Part shown: positions 16,812 to 25,918 of the stretch, in pieces | How positions within the stretch are numbered: the first letter of the stretch is position 1 | Layout of the letters: each line of letters starts with the position of its first letter | Assembly (NCBI RefSeq): GCF_020510705.1 | Contig: NZ_CP075184.1 | Coordinates: 4,736,501 to 4,800,500 of the forward strand | DNA from: Acidovorax radicis | GTDB lineage: Bacteria; Pseudomonadota; Gammaproteobacteria; Burkholderiales; Burkholderiaceae_C | Direction of reading: 5' to 3' | DNA: 64,000 bases | Notes under the pieces: model-generated | The model's database searches: none | What the model saw: the letters and a program-made list of their open reading frames with translations, nothing else | What the model was told of the DNA's origin: nothing | Translations under genes and position numbers: made by a program

Positions 16812-18727
16812 AGATCCTGAAACTGCGCCTGAAGAACCTCAACTCGCTCAAGGGAGAATGGGCCATCGACTTCACCCAGCCGCCGTTCACCGAGAACAGC
16901 CTGTTCGCCATCACCGGCCCCATGGGCGCGGGCAAGTCCACGCTGCTCGATGCGATTTGCCTGGCGCTGTACCACCAGACACCGCGCCTGGCCAGCGTCT
17001 CCAAGTCGGCCAACGACATCATGACGCGCCACACCGCCGACTGTCTGGCCGAGGTGGAGTTTGAAGTGAAGGACGCCGTGTACCGCGCCTTCTGGAGCCA
17101 ACGCCGCGCCCGCGACAAGGTGGACGGCGCTCTGCAAGACCCCAAGGTGGAGCTGGCCCAGGTCGACCCCGCCACGGGCCTGGGCACCATCCTCAGCAGC
17201 CAGAGCAATGACAAGCTGCGGCGCGTGGCCGACATCACCGGGCTGGACTTTGGGCGCTTCACGCGATCGATGCTGCTGGCGCAGGGCCAGTTTGCGGCGT
17301 TTCTGAACGCCAGCGCCAACGACCGTGCCGAGCTGCTTGAAGAGCTGACGGGCACCGAGATCTATGGCGACATCTCCCGCCGGGTGTTCGAGCAGGCCCG
17401 TGACGCCCGCGAGCAACTGAACCAGCTCAAGGCCCGCGCCGACGGCGTGGAGCTGCTGCCCGCCGAGCGCTGCGCCGCCATGCAGACCGAGCTGCAAGCA
17501 TGGACGCAAACGCTGGCCGAGGTGCAGCAGGCGCACGTCCACACCAGCACGCAACGCCAGTGGCACATCGACGTGGACCACAGCGCGCAGGCCGTGTTGG
17601 CCGCCACCACCGGCCAGCAGCAAGCCACCGCCGCACTGCAGGCCGCCGCCCCCGACCTGCAACGCCTGGCCGACAGCGAGCCCGCCCAGGCCCTGCGCGC
17701 ACCCCATGCCGCGTGGCACCAGGCACAAGCCGCCTGCCAAGGCAGCGATGCCCTGCTGGCCAGCCTGCAGGCGCAGCACCAACGCCAATCCGCACAACAC
17801 GCCCAGCACCACCACACCGCCGCCGAGTGGGCCAAGCGCGTGGCCCACGCAGCGCAGGCCGAGCTGGCGCAGGCCGAGGCCGCGCAGCAGCGCCACACCG
17901 ACTACTGCACCACCCACGCACAGCACGCCCACCTGGGCGAGCGCCTGGGCGAATGGCGTCAGCAGTTTTTGCAGCAGCAAACGTTGCAGGCGCGGCTGAC
18001 CGAGCAAACCCAGGCGCGGCAAGCCCTGCAGGCCGACATCGCCCAGCGCAGCGACCACGTCACCCACCTGAGCGCGCGCGTGGAGGCCGCCACGCAAGCC
18101 CAGGCCACCGCCGCCGGGGCACTGCGCACCGCCCAGGCAGAGCACACCCAACAGCTGGGCGGCCACAGCCTTGCAACCCTGCGCGAGCGCTGGCAACACG
18201 CCCAAGGCCACGTCGCCGCGTGGCGGCAGGCCGTGCAACTGGCCCAGCAGCGCCGCGAGCTGGCAGACCAGCACACCGCGCTGGGCACAGAAGTGCAGCG
18301 CATGGAAGCCGCCGCCGCCAGCCAGGAGGCCGCGCGCCTGGCGCTGCGCGCGCAGTACAACACCCTCAAGGAACAGGTGGCCGACAAGCGCCAGCTGTTG
18401 GAGCAAGAGCGCCGCATCCAAAGCCTGGACCAGCACCGCCACGCACTGCAGCCCGGCGAGCCCTGCCCGCTGTGCGGCGCCACGGCGCACCCCGCCATCG
18501 ATGCCTACCAGACCCTGGACGTGTCGGCCACCGAAGCCGCGCTGCAGCAAAAACAGTCCGAGCTAGAGGCGCTGACCACCCAAGGCCAGACCGTGGCGGA
18601 GTCGCTGGCCACCAGCAAGACCCGGCTGGCCGAGCGCCTGGAGCAGCAGCAAACCACCACACACCGCATCGCGCAGTGGCAGGCCGAGTGGTCTGCCTGC
18701 ATCGAGCCCCTGAACGGAGCTTTGTAG
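16808..18727 (+). pseudogene. sbcC: Truncated sbcC (N-terminal ATPase half and zinc hook only)
   Basis: The frame encodes 639 residues. It has the N-terminal Walker A GPMGAGKST (37-45), a long Gln/Ala-rich coiled coil, and the zinc-hook CPLC (Cys 553 and 556). It then stops 83 residues past the hook at 18725-18727. Intact SbcC proteins are about 1000 residues or more and need the returning coiled coil plus the C-terminal signature motif and Walker B; none of these is present. The last codons coincide with the point where a methylase fragment begins on the other strand, so a recombination junction near 18715-18727 removed the 3' half. I call it a non-functional remnant. An assembly join is the alternative. 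Confidence 0.8.
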
Positions 18728-19626
18728 CGGCGCTGGTACAGCTTTTCCACTTCGTCGTCCAGCTTCACATCGCTGTCCTGCACCTTGTCGGTGGGTTCGA
18801 CGTTGGAGCCAAAGGGTGGGTTGGTCAGGATGGTGTCAAAGCGGCCTTCAAAGATGCCATTCACGTTCAAGAAGCCGTTGTGGTGGTGCACACCGCCATG
18901 GCCGTCGCCATGCATGATCATGTTCATTTTGCTGGTGCGGGCCATGCGCTCATTGGCATCGGTGCCGTAAATGCTGCGGTTGGCCAGCTTCCACATGCGG
19001 GTGCCTTCAATGGTCTGGTTCAGCTCGCGTTGCAATGCGTCGTATTTTTCACGCAGCATTTCGGCACGCTTGGCTTCCGTCAGACTCTTGTTGCCCTCGA
19101 CTTCGGCCTTGAATGCGGCGTACTCCATATCCACACCGGCATGGATTTGCTGGCGGACGATTTCAAAAAAGCGAATCAAGAACCCGCCCGAACCCGATGC
19201 CGGATCGCACACGACTTGCCCCTCGGTGGGCTCCAGCATGTGGATGATGAATTCAACAATCGGGCGGGGGGTGAAATACTGGCCAATTTCGCCACGAAAG
19301 GTACGCCCCAAAAAGCGCTCAAAGGCAATGCCCTTGATGTCTTCTGATGTATCGGACAGGTTGTAGCGCTCCAGCTCTTTGATGATGGCCAGTGCAGTCG
19401 GCGTTTTGAGGTTGATCTTTTCTTCGGGCAGAAAAATCTTGTCGGCTTTGTAGGTCTTCTTGGTTTCGTCAAAGAGCGAGTTGATGGGGTCACCGAATGG
19501 CAGGTTTTCGAGGTAATCCACCGAGAACAAGTTGGCGCGGGTTTTGCGCTTTTTCAGATCACGCTCAACGCCGGTTTTGACGAACAGGATTTTTGCAATT
19601 TCATCAAAAGCGGCGGCAGGGTCTAG
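18722..19626 (-). pseudogene. N6-adenine DNA methylase, catalytic fragment (3' part of split gene)
   Basis: About 300 residues of a type I-like N6-adenine methylase. It starts at DPAAAFDEIAKILF, contains the SAM-binding motif I DPASGSGGFLI and the catalytic NPPFG motif IV, and continues to EKLYQRR. Homology then ends abruptly at the junction with sbcC; beyond it the frame is antisense sbcC sequence. The 5' side is separated from its N-terminal part by an IS5-family element at 19627-20812. It lacks its own start and its C-terminus, so it is not expected to make an active enzyme. Confidence 0.85.
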
Positions 19627-20812
19627 GGATGTTCTGAACAACTCGGTTTCGCGCGTGCTACGAGACTGAGTTTTTCAGCTGGCGCAATGGAGACCGTCTT
19701 TCCTGCGGTTCCGTCTTGTTTGGTGCCCCTTGTGGGGGCCGCTTGCGCAGCCGCTGCGGCTGCACGGCTGTTTGCGGACGCACTCATGCCTGCGCCCCCA
19801 GCAATTGGTGGCGCACCATCCACAGGTTGGACAGCGCAAACAGCGTCTTGAGCTGCAGTGTGTTCTTCTTCAATCCCCGGTAGCGCACCTTCACATATCC
19901 AAACTGCCGCTTGATCACCCTAAAGGGATGCTCCACCTTGGCCCGGATGCTTGCCTTGATCTTCTCCATCTGGTCTATGAGCGCGTCAACGAGGTTGTGC
20001 TCTTTGTCCAGCTCTTTGCGCTTGCCCGGGCGCATCGCTATGTGCCACGTCACGCCCGCCCTGGCATCCGGGCGCTTGTGAACGCCTTGATAGCCCGCGT
20101 CACCAAACCCGTCTTTTTCTTGCCCGTGCAGCAAGCTGTTGCCTTCTACAACGTCGGCCACGTTGCCCGAGGTTCCGATGACGGTGTGCACCAGTCCTGA
20201 GTCCGCGTCCACGCCAATGTGGGCCTTCATGCCAAAGTGCCATTCATTGCCCTTTTGGCTTGAGTGCATCTCTGGATCGCGCTTTCTGTCCTTGTTCTTG
20301 GTAGAGCTGGGCGCTGCGATCAACGTGGCGTCTACCGCAGTGCCCGCCTTGAGCAGCAAGCCCTGCGCTGCCAGCAGTTCGTTGACGGTGGCCAGAATCT
20401 GCTCGGCCAGCTTGTGCTTCTCCAGCCGGTGGCGAAACCTCAAAATGGTGCTCTCGTCAGGCATTCGTCCATGGGCATCAAGCCCTGCAAAATCCCGGTA
20501 GATCGGGGTGTCAAAGAGGGCTTCCTCCATCGCCAGATCCGACAAGGTAAACCACTGCTGCATGCAGTGGATGCGCAGCATGGTCTCCAGGGCAAAGGGT
20601 GGGCGGCCGTTCTTGCCCTCGGGGTAATACGGGGCAATGACATCGAGCAATGCAGCCCAGGGAACCACCCGATCCATCTGGGCCAGCAGTTCCTGTTTGC
20701 GGGTCTTCTTGGTGCTCAGGTTCAGGTCAAGGCTGCTTTGCTTCATGGCTTGCGAGGATGCCATGACTGGCCGGGGTCTATCAGACTGACCACGAGGTTT
20801 TGCAGGATTTCC
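19627..20812 (-). mobile_element. IS5-family insertion sequence
   Basis: 1186-bp element with imperfect inverted ends (GGATGTTCTGAACAACTCG on the left; GGAAATCCTGCAAAACCTCG read inward from the right). It is flanked by the 4-bp direct repeat CTAG at 19623-19626 and 20813-20816, the target duplication typical of IS5-type elements. Removing the element and one CTAG restores an unbroken methylase frame, RNRDH-L-DPAAAF. It holds one transposase gene. Confidence 0.95.
19784..20764 (-). CDS. IS5-family DDE transposase
   Basis: 326-residue transposase with an IS5-type N-terminal domain (LETMLRIHCMQQWFTLSD, then MPDESTILRFRHRLE) and catalytic triad residues in AVDATL (D), FGDAGYQG (D) and KVEHPFRVIK (E). 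The gene appears intact, so the element may still be mobile. It reads in the same direction as the methylase gene it interrupts. The start at 20764 gives the usual MASSQAMKQ-like leader of this subgroup. Confidence 0.95.
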   Translation of the reverse strand: MASSQAMKQSSLDLNLSTKKTRKQELLAQMDRVVPWAALLDVIAPYYPEGKNGRPPFALETMLRIHCMQQWFTLSDLAMEEALFDTPIYRDFAGLDAHGRMPDESTILRFRHRLEKHKLAEQILATVNELLAAQGLLLKAGTAVDATLIAAPSSTKNKDRKRDPEMHSSQKGNEWHFGMKAHIGVDADSGLVHTVIGTSGNVADVVEGNSLLHGQEKDGFGDAGYQGVHKRPDARAGVTWHIAMRPGKRKELDKEHNLVDALIDQMEKIKASIRAKVEHPFRVIKRQFGYVKVRYRGLKKNTLQLKTLFALSNLWMVRHQLLGAQA

Positions 20813-21392
20813 CTAGGTGGTCGCGGTTGCGGATGATGTTGTGGCAGCGGTGCAACAGGTCGGCAAATTCATCTTCGCGGAATACCTTGAGCCGCTCCAG
20901 CATGGCGGTGATTTGCTTGTCGCTGGCATCCGCATGCGGGATGGATTCAATTTCTTCCAGATAGCCCGGCACCTTGTCCTTGCGCACGCGCCAGAAGCGG
21001 CTTTCCTTGTTGTTGTGGGTGACAAAGAACGGCGCTTCGCACAGCCGGGCATACATTTCACCCTGCGCGTAGTCCGCCGGGGAAATCGTGATGTTGTCCG
21101 ATTTGTACTCAATCACCATCAGAGGCGTGTTGCCCTTTTGCTTGTCGTCCTTGCTCCGCCAGATCACCAAGTCAGCGCGGGCCTGCGCAGAGCCCCGGCC
21201 AGTCAGGTCCAGCTCCTCGCCCATTTGCTCGGTGGCATAACCGTACTCGTTGACCAACACACACAACCACTCCTGGCGCACCCGCTCTTCGGGCGTCTCG
21301 AACACCCATTTGCTGCGTACGTGGCTGAATATCTGGCCTTTGTCGTTGCGTTGGACGGTGATTTCGTTTTTTGTTTTGGCGGCTGTTGTCAC
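20813..21392 (-). pseudogene. N6-adenine DNA methylase, N-terminal HSDR_N-like fragment (5' part of split gene)
   Basis: About 192 residues before the insertion point. A type I restriction HSDR_N-like nuclease-fold segment is visible (VRQEWLCVLVNEYGY near residues 40-54, ARADLVIW, then LMVIEYKSD), followed by LLHRCHNIIRNRDH, where the IS5 element enters. Proteins with this segment fused to an N6-methylase domain occur in restriction-related loci. The start is probably GTG at 21392, overlapping the stop of the upstream small gene in a GTGA. The last residues of the present frame (GKSCKTSWSV) are encoded by the insertion sequence. Confidence 0.8.
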
Positions 21393-21661
21393 TGTGGTTC
21401 CCGGTGCATCTTCAAGACGATTTTGCGTAGCCGATGATTGTGACTGAGCCGCTGCTGCAACTCCTCCGGATCGGCGTGTTCGAGCATTTCGTCTTGGTAG
21501 ATGACGTAATGCGGGTCGCATGGTTTCTGCCAGGCCCGAGGTTTCAAACTCTTTGCGGGTGATGCAGGTGAAGACCACGCCGTGTCCCCAAGGAAACCTT
21601 TGGATATCAAGCCGGATGCATAGGGCGAGCCCGCGCAGGGCGGTGGCTTGCGGTGCCCCAC
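21389..21661 (-). CDS. Small hypothetical protein upstream of the split methylase
   Basis: 90-residue open frame ending in a plausible soluble protein segment (HYVIYQDEMLEHADPEELQQ, then RKIVLKMHREPQ) whose TGA overlaps the GTG start of the methylase. The first 45 residues have poor coding character and may be a remnant of another gene, so only the C-terminal half may be genuine. I do not recognise a family. Translational coupling suggests it belonged to the same restriction-modification-like operon. Confidence 0.35.
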   Translation of the reverse strand: MGHRKPPPCAGSPYASGLISKGFLGDTAWSSPASPAKSLKPRAWQKPCDPHYVIYQDEMLEHADPEELQQRLSHNHRLRKIVLKMHREPQ

Positions 21662-21674
21662 CCTTCGCAGGTTT

Positions 21675-21731
21675 AAGCCAAATTGGCCTCTAGCGCTTAT
21701 CTAGCAAGCGCTAGCAGCTATCAAAACCATA
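21675..21731 (+). repeat. Dispersed intergenic repeat, copy 6
   Basis: AAGCCAAATTGGCCTCTAGC, then GCTTATCTAGCAAGCGCTAG, then CAGCTATCAAAACCATA. A near-consensus copy lying exactly between the methylase locus and a transporter remnant, so it marks the right boundary of the disrupted region. Confidence 0.88.
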
Positions 21732-21736
21732 TCTGT

Positions 21737-21820
21737 TGGCGCCAGCGTCACACCGTGGCCACACTGATCGGCATGGCGCTGGGGGGCTGGATGTCGGTCT
21801 GGGTGTTTGACGTGACGTGA
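21737..21820 (+). pseudogene. C-terminal remnant of an MFS-type transporter
   Basis: A plus-strand frame of about 27 codons reads HTVATLIGMALGGWMSVWVF then DVT and stop. This strongly resembles the penultimate helix of major-facilitator transporters (usually GMALGGWMSGxIFDxTGSY). Everything upstream is missing, replaced by the dispersed repeat, and the protein stops before the final helix. It is a gene scrap left at the edge of the rearranged region. Confidence 0.45.
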
Positions 21821-21822
21821 CA

Positions 21823-22356
21823 TCAACCCTGGTCAGCGGCAGGCATCGCACCGGCGCCTTGCGCCGCCAGGTCGTGCAGCGCCTGGCCTGTCATGCGGTA
21901 GCGAATCCATTCGCTCTGCGGCTTGGCGCCCAGGCTGTCGTAGAACTGGATGGACGGTGTGTTCCAGTCCAGCACGCTCCATTCAAACCGGCCACAGTCA
22001 TGCTGCAGCGCGATGTGCGCCAGGCGCTGCAGCAGCGCTTTGCCCGCGCCTGCGCCCCGCTGCTCGGGCGTGACGTAGAGGTCTTCCAGATACAAGCCGT
22101 GTTGCCCTTGCCAGGTGGAGTAGTTAAAAAAGTACACCGCAAAGCCGATGGGCTGGCCGCCCAGCTCGCAGATCAGACCAAACACACGGGGCTGCGGGCC
22201 AAAGAGGGTGCGGTGGATGTGCGCGGGCGTGGCCAGCGCCTCGTGCTCCGCCTTTTCGTAAATAGCCAGCTCGCGGATGAAATGCAGGATGGTGTCGGTG
22301 TCGGCCACGGTAGCGGGCCGGATGTGCAGCGACGGGGCTGCGTTGGGGGTGGTCAC
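21823..22356 (-). CDS. GNAT-family N-acetyltransferase (diamine acetyltransferase-like)
   Basis: 177-residue GNAT protein resembling spermidine/spermine-type acetyltransferases. It has IRPATVADTDTILHFIRELA at the N-terminus, the hallmark LYLEDLYVTPEQRGAGAGKA (beta-4 and acetyl-CoA loop) and WSVLDWNTPSIQFYDSLGA with the catalytic-tyrosine-type FY. The start is probably GTG at 22356 with GGAGA 8-9 bp upstream. An ATG at 22677 would add 107 low-complexity residues encoded partly by tandem repeats. The final residues are Ala-rich. The substrate is inferred from family only. Confidence 0.82.
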   Translation of the reverse strand: MTTPNAAPSLHIRPATVADTDTILHFIRELAIYEKAEHEALATPAHIHRTLFGPQPRVFGLICELGGQPIGFAVYFFNYSTWQGQHGLYLEDLYVTPEQRGAGAGKALLQRLAHIALQHDCGRFEWSVLDWNTPSIQFYDSLGAKPQSEWIRYRMTGQALHDLAAQGAGAMPAADQG

Positions 22357-22686
22357 AACAAGGGTCTCCAACAACGTTGACGAGGGGTTAATGGCAAAAA
22401 CAGGCGCGCGCGGCAGCGCGGCACGGGGGGCGAACTGCCGAGCGCAGGGTACGGGCGTTGGCGGGCGCTTTGTGGCAGCGGGCACCAAAGGCGCCAAGGG
22501 CTTTTGCAGCAGGGTCGTACTGACCGACCGACCGACTGACTGACCGATGTGCTTGGCATGTGCCCCTGTGGGGCGTGCGCCGATACAAAGCGCCGGGTGC
22601 CGGGCACCGGCCCGTGAGGTGGCACCTGCTGCACCTGCTGCGAATACTGCATCTGCTGCACCTTCTGCAGATGCCACATCACGGCC
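22357..22686. other. Gene-free interval rich in simple repeats
   Basis: 330 bp between the GNAT start and the SDR stop. It holds a tetranucleotide tract (22522-22545) and a triplet-like CTGCTGCAC-rich segment near 22620-22677. The minus frame stays open across it, but its translation is Ala/Pro/Arg-rich and looks non-coding. Confidence 0.45.
22522..22545 (+). repeat. Tetranucleotide tandem repeat (GACC/GACT)6
   Basis: Six consecutive GACY units. It lies about 165 bp upstream of the proposed GTG start of the GNAT gene and inside a longer open frame. A change in copy number would shift that longer frame if it were translated. Confidence 0.8.
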
Positions 22687-23448
22687 TCAGCCTTTGACCA
22701 GCCCGCTGTCCACAATCAAGTTCTGCCCGGTCACGGCGCGCGCCCAGGGCGAGAGGAAGAACAACACGGCGTCGGCAAACTCGGCGGGCGTGGTTACGCG
22801 GCGCAGCGGGGTCATGCTGGCGATGAGGTCAAACACGGCCTCGGGCGTGGCGCTGCTGGCGTCGGTGGTGCGCAGCAACCCGCCCGATACCATGTTGACG
22901 GTGATGCCGTGGGGCCCCAGGTCGTGCGAGGCGGTGCGGGTGAGCGACAGCAGCGCGGCCTTGGCGGCGGTGTAGTCGTGGTAGGGCACCACGGGGTTTT
23001 GAAACAGGTTGGTGCCCACGTTGACGATGCGGCCAAAACCCTGCGCGCGCATGGCGGGCAGGGCCATCTGGATGGTGTGGAGCGCGCCTTTCACGGCGCC
23101 GTCGATCTGCTGCGCAAAGCGCTCCCAAGCAATGTCGCCAATTTGCGGGCGCGCGTCGCCGTCAAACTGAAACTGCGCCAGTGCGTTGTTGACCACGGCG
23201 CTGATGGGCTGACCGGTGCGCTCGTGCGCCTGGGCAAACAGGCGCTGCACGGCGGCGGCATCGGTCACATCGGCCTGCAGTGCGACTGCGCGGGGGCCGA
23301 TTTCTTGGGCCAGGGCCTCTGCGGCGGCCTGGCTGCGGTGGTAGTTGATGACCACGCCCGCCCCTTCGCGCGCCAGCGCGCGTGTGATGGACTGCCCCAG
23401 GCCGCGTGCGCCGCCTGTCACCAAAACCCATTGCTCAGAGAGCTGCAT
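22687..23448 (-). CDS. SDR-family oxidoreductase
   Basis: 253-residue classical short-chain dehydrogenase/reductase. The nucleotide-binding motif is TGGARGLG (10-17), the NNA-type motif is VVNNALAQ, the active-site region has YHDYTAAKAALL with Tyr and Lys, and the catalytic Ser equivalent appears as Gly-Thr in IVNVGTNLF. A fabG-like C-terminus (FFLSPWARAVTGQNLIVDSG) completes the fold. NADP(H) preference is likely from the Arg after the glycine motif. The substrate is unknown. The start at 23448 sits right before the first beta strand. The Bug receptor gene lies 113 bp upstream on the same strand. Confidence 0.88.
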   Translation of the reverse strand: MQLSEQWVLVTGGARGLGQSITRALAREGAGVVINYHRSQAAAEALAQEIGPRAVALQADVTDAAAVQRLFAQAHERTGQPISAVVNNALAQFQFDGDARPQIGDIAWERFAQQIDGAVKGALHTIQMALPAMRAQGFGRIVNVGTNLFQNPVVPYHDYTAAKAALLSLTRTASHDLGPHGITVNMVSGGLLRTTDASSATPEAVFDLIASMTPLRRVTTPAEFADAVLFFLSPWARAVTGQNLIVDSGLVKG

Positions 23449-23561
23449 GTGTAAACCCTTTGTGTGTCGTTGACGCTGATTTTTGAATGCGCTGCGCGTG
23501 GTGCCTTTCTGCGTTTTGGCAAGGCTGGCGCAGCGCGTGGGGTTGCCGCCCCGGCGCCGTC

Positions 23562-24542
23562 TTAATCGACCGATGCCCCGGAGGCCTTGACCGCCGCGCC
23601 CCACTGGCGGATTTCGCTCGCGATGAAGCGGTCAAACTCGGCGCCCGTGGTGGGTGCGGGCTCTGAGCCGCGTTCACGGATGAATCGCGCCAGGGGTTCG
23701 CTGCGCAGCAGCTCTGTCACTTCGCGGTTCAGGCGCTGGGTGATCTCGGTGGGGGTGCCTTTGGGCGCCATCAGCCCCAGCCAGCCCACCGCTTCGAAGT
23801 TCTTGAGGCCCGGTATGCCGCTTTCAGCGACGGTGGGCACATCGGGCAACTGCGACGAGCGCTGGATGGACGTGACGGCCAGCGGCACCGCGCGCTTGGA
23901 TTGAATGTGCGGCATGGCAGCGGTGACGGAGTCCACCATCAGCGGCATTTGCCCGCCCAGAAAGTCCGCTTGCGCGGGGCCGCTGCCACGGTATGGGATG
24001 TGGGTGATGAACACGCCTGCACGGGCCTTCAGCATCTCCCCCGACAGATGCTGCGTGCCCCCGATGCCTGCGCTGGCGTAGTTGAGCTGCCCGGGCGCGG
24101 CCTTGGCCTTGGCGACCAGGTCTTTCAGGCTGGTGATGCCGGACGCTGGGGTGGCCAGGAAGATAAGGGGCACTTTGGCGATCAGCGAGATGCCGACGAG
24201 GTCTTTGGTGGGATCAAAACTCACCTTTTTGTACAGCGTCTGGTTGACGGCCATCGCGCTTCCGGCGACGAGCAATGTGTAGCCGTCCGGGGCCGAGCGC
24301 ACGACAAACTCGCTGCCAATGTTGCTGCCAGCCCCGCCCTTGTTCTCGACCACAACCGGTTGCCCCAGTCGCGCGCCCAGCTGCTCGGCAAGCGCTCTTG
24401 CAAAAATATCCGTGGCCTGCCCGGCCGGGAAGGGCACGATCAGTTTGATGGGTTTCTCGGGCCATGCCGCTTGTGCGGCAGTGGCCAACCCCAAGGCAAG
24501 GCAAGCAGCAGCGGCGGAAAGGATGAGGCGGCGATGGCGCAT
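23562..24542 (-). CDS. Bug-family tripartite tricarboxylate-type solute receptor
   Basis: 326-residue TctC/Bug periplasmic receptor: signal peptide to about residue 26 (TAAQA-A), then [20 protein letters not shown], the conserved [11 protein letters not shown] loop and the [20 protein letters not shown] motif. Bug receptors bind carboxylates and related small molecules, and are greatly expanded in Burkholderiales without cognate TctAB membrane genes; none is present here. The start at 24542 gives a proper signal peptide. An upstream inverted-repeat element lies at 24672-24940. Confidence 0.9.
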   Translation of the reverse strand: MRHRRLILSAAAACLALGLATAAQAAWPEKPIKLIVPFPAGQATDIFARALAEQLGARLGQPVVVENKGGAGSNIGSEFVVRSAPDGYTLLVAGSAMAVNQTLYKKVSFDPTKDLVGISLIAKVPLIFLATPASGITSLKDLVAKAKAAPGQLNYASAGIGGTQHLSGEMLKARAGVFITHIPYRGSGPAQADFLGGQMPLMVDSVTAAMPHIQSKRAVPLAVTSIQRSSQLPDVPTVAESGIPGLKNFEAVGWLGLMAPKGTPTEITQRLNREVTELLRSEPLARFIRERGSEPAPTTGAEFDRFIASEIRQWGAAVKASGASVD

Positions 24543-24671
24543 GAATGGGGTTCTCTCAATAGGGTTGAAAAGAGGCGGTGCCACAGATGCACAGCGCATC
24601 GGCGCGCCCAAGCGGGTCGGCAACGATGCTACCTCTACCGGCATGCGCCAACCCACGAGCCTGGGCCCCCA

Positions 24672-24940
24672 GAGCCTGTTTACGATCTCCCAGGGGTCGC
24701 GCAGCGGTCTTTGCGGGATGGGATGCAAGGCGCGGTGCGCAGCCGATAGCCTGTGCTATCGGCAAGGGCCGCAACGCCGCAGACCGCCCGCAAAGACCAC
24801 TGCCCGAAGGGTTGCAGCGAAATCGGGCGATTGGACGCCCCGGCTGCTTGCATGGGCACGAGCCCATGCTGCGCACCCGAAGCATCCACTCATCCCCATT
24901 GCGCTCCAACGCGATCCCCTGCGAGATCGTAAACAGGTTC
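24672..24940. mobile_element. 269-bp inverted-repeat element (MITE-like)
   Basis: Ends are about 29-bp inverted repeats beginning GAGCCTGTTTACGATCTC on the left and GAACCTGTTTACGATCTC read inward on the right, with few mismatches. Nested inside are further pairs: CGGTCTTTGCGGG against CCCGCAAAGACC, and GCCGATAGC against GCTATCGGC. No gene is present, so it would depend on a transposase elsewhere or act as a structured RNA/DNA repeat. It lies between the Bug receptor and the phosphatase gene, ending 14 bp from the latter's stop. Confidence 0.75.
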
Positions 24941-24953
24941 AAAGGCGCCCCGC

Positions 24954-25715
24954 TCACGCGGCAGACGGAAAAGGCTCCAGATACAACGCGGCCAGGCGCT
25001 GTTGCGCAGCCGCATTGATGCCCAGCGCTCGCTCCAGGTACCGACTGACGCCGCCGTATTCCACCTCGACACCGTGCAGCGCCGCCTCCAGAAACTCCTC
25101 TTGCACGCGCCACAGCACAGCCAGCACCTCTTCGGGCGCGTGGCTGCCCATGCCTTCGGGGCGGCGGTAGAGGCTGTTGGTGAGCAGGTAGTCGTGCATG
25201 ACCACATCGCGTGGCACGCCCAGGGTCAGCAGGATGAGGGCGGCGGCAAAGCCGGTGCGGTCTTTGCCAGCGGTGCAGTGGAACACCGTAGGCGCGTCGC
25301 TGGCCAGCAGCAGGCCAAACAGTGCGGCAAAGCGCGGGGCGTTGTCGTGCACAAACCCGCGGTAGGTGTCTTGCATCAGCACCACAGCGTCTTGTGCCGT
25401 GAGCTGGCGGCCAGTGCGTTGCAGCTCCAGCGCACGCTGCACCACGGTGGGCTCGATGGCCAGCGGGTGGTAGGCAACGCCGGGCAGCGCGTAGGCATGG
25501 GCCGCGCTCTCGGCCTTGCCGCGAAAGTCCACCGCACGGGCCACGCCCAGTTCGGCCAGCAGGGCCTGGTCTTCGGGCGTCAGGCCCGCCAGGTGGTCGG
25601 AGCGGAAGATGCGCCGCCATTTCACCCGCTGCCCGCCAAGGCCGATGTAGCCGCCCAGGTCGCGAAAGTTGCTGGCGCCGGCGAGGGGAAGGGAGCGGGT
25701 GGGGGCTTGCTGCAT
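24954..25715 (-). CDS. Tyrosine-protein phosphatase (Y_phosphatase3 family)
   Basis: 253-residue dual-specificity/tyrosine phosphatase like Mycobacterium PtpB and Listeria LipA. The N-terminal NFRDLGGY motif and the P-loop HCTAGKDRTG (CX5R) with Cys nucleophile, Lys-Asp and Arg are intact. Substrates may be phosphotyrosine proteins or phosphoinositides. No signal peptide. The start at 25715 (MQQAPTRSLPLAG) puts the NFRDLGG signature near residue 15, as usual. Its 3' end abuts the MITE-like element. Confidence 0.88.
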   Translation of the reverse strand: MQQAPTRSLPLAGASNFRDLGGYIGLGGQRVKWRRIFRSDHLAGLTPEDQALLAELGVARAVDFRGKAESAAHAYALPGVAYHPLAIEPTVVQRALELQRTGRQLTAQDAVVLMQDTYRGFVHDNAPRFAALFGLLLASDAPTVFHCTAGKDRTGFAAALILLTLGVPRDVVMHDYLLTNSLYRRPEGMGSHAPEEVLAVLWRVQEEFLEAALHGVEVEYGGVSRYLERALGINAAAQQRLAALYLEPFPSAA

Positions 25716-25918
25716 GGTGCGTGGCGCGGATGTGCGGAGGGTTGTGTGGTGGGTGGGGTGCTGAAACAACAAGGATAGTCGGGCGGTGCGGCAGGCGCAT
25801 GTCGCGCGGGCGGCTGGAGGCAGGGATGGCAGCGGCCCGCTGGTCTGCAGGCCTGCCGGTCTGGCAACCCCCTCTGCCCATACGCCACCGCCAACACGCC
25901 GGTGTGCAGAATCCGGGC

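Noticed and set aside
22547..22975. Plus-strand open frame across the SDR 3' end
   Set aside because: Composition is Ala/Ser/Pro-rich and it overlaps the SDR gene on the other strand; no ribosome site or family resemblance.
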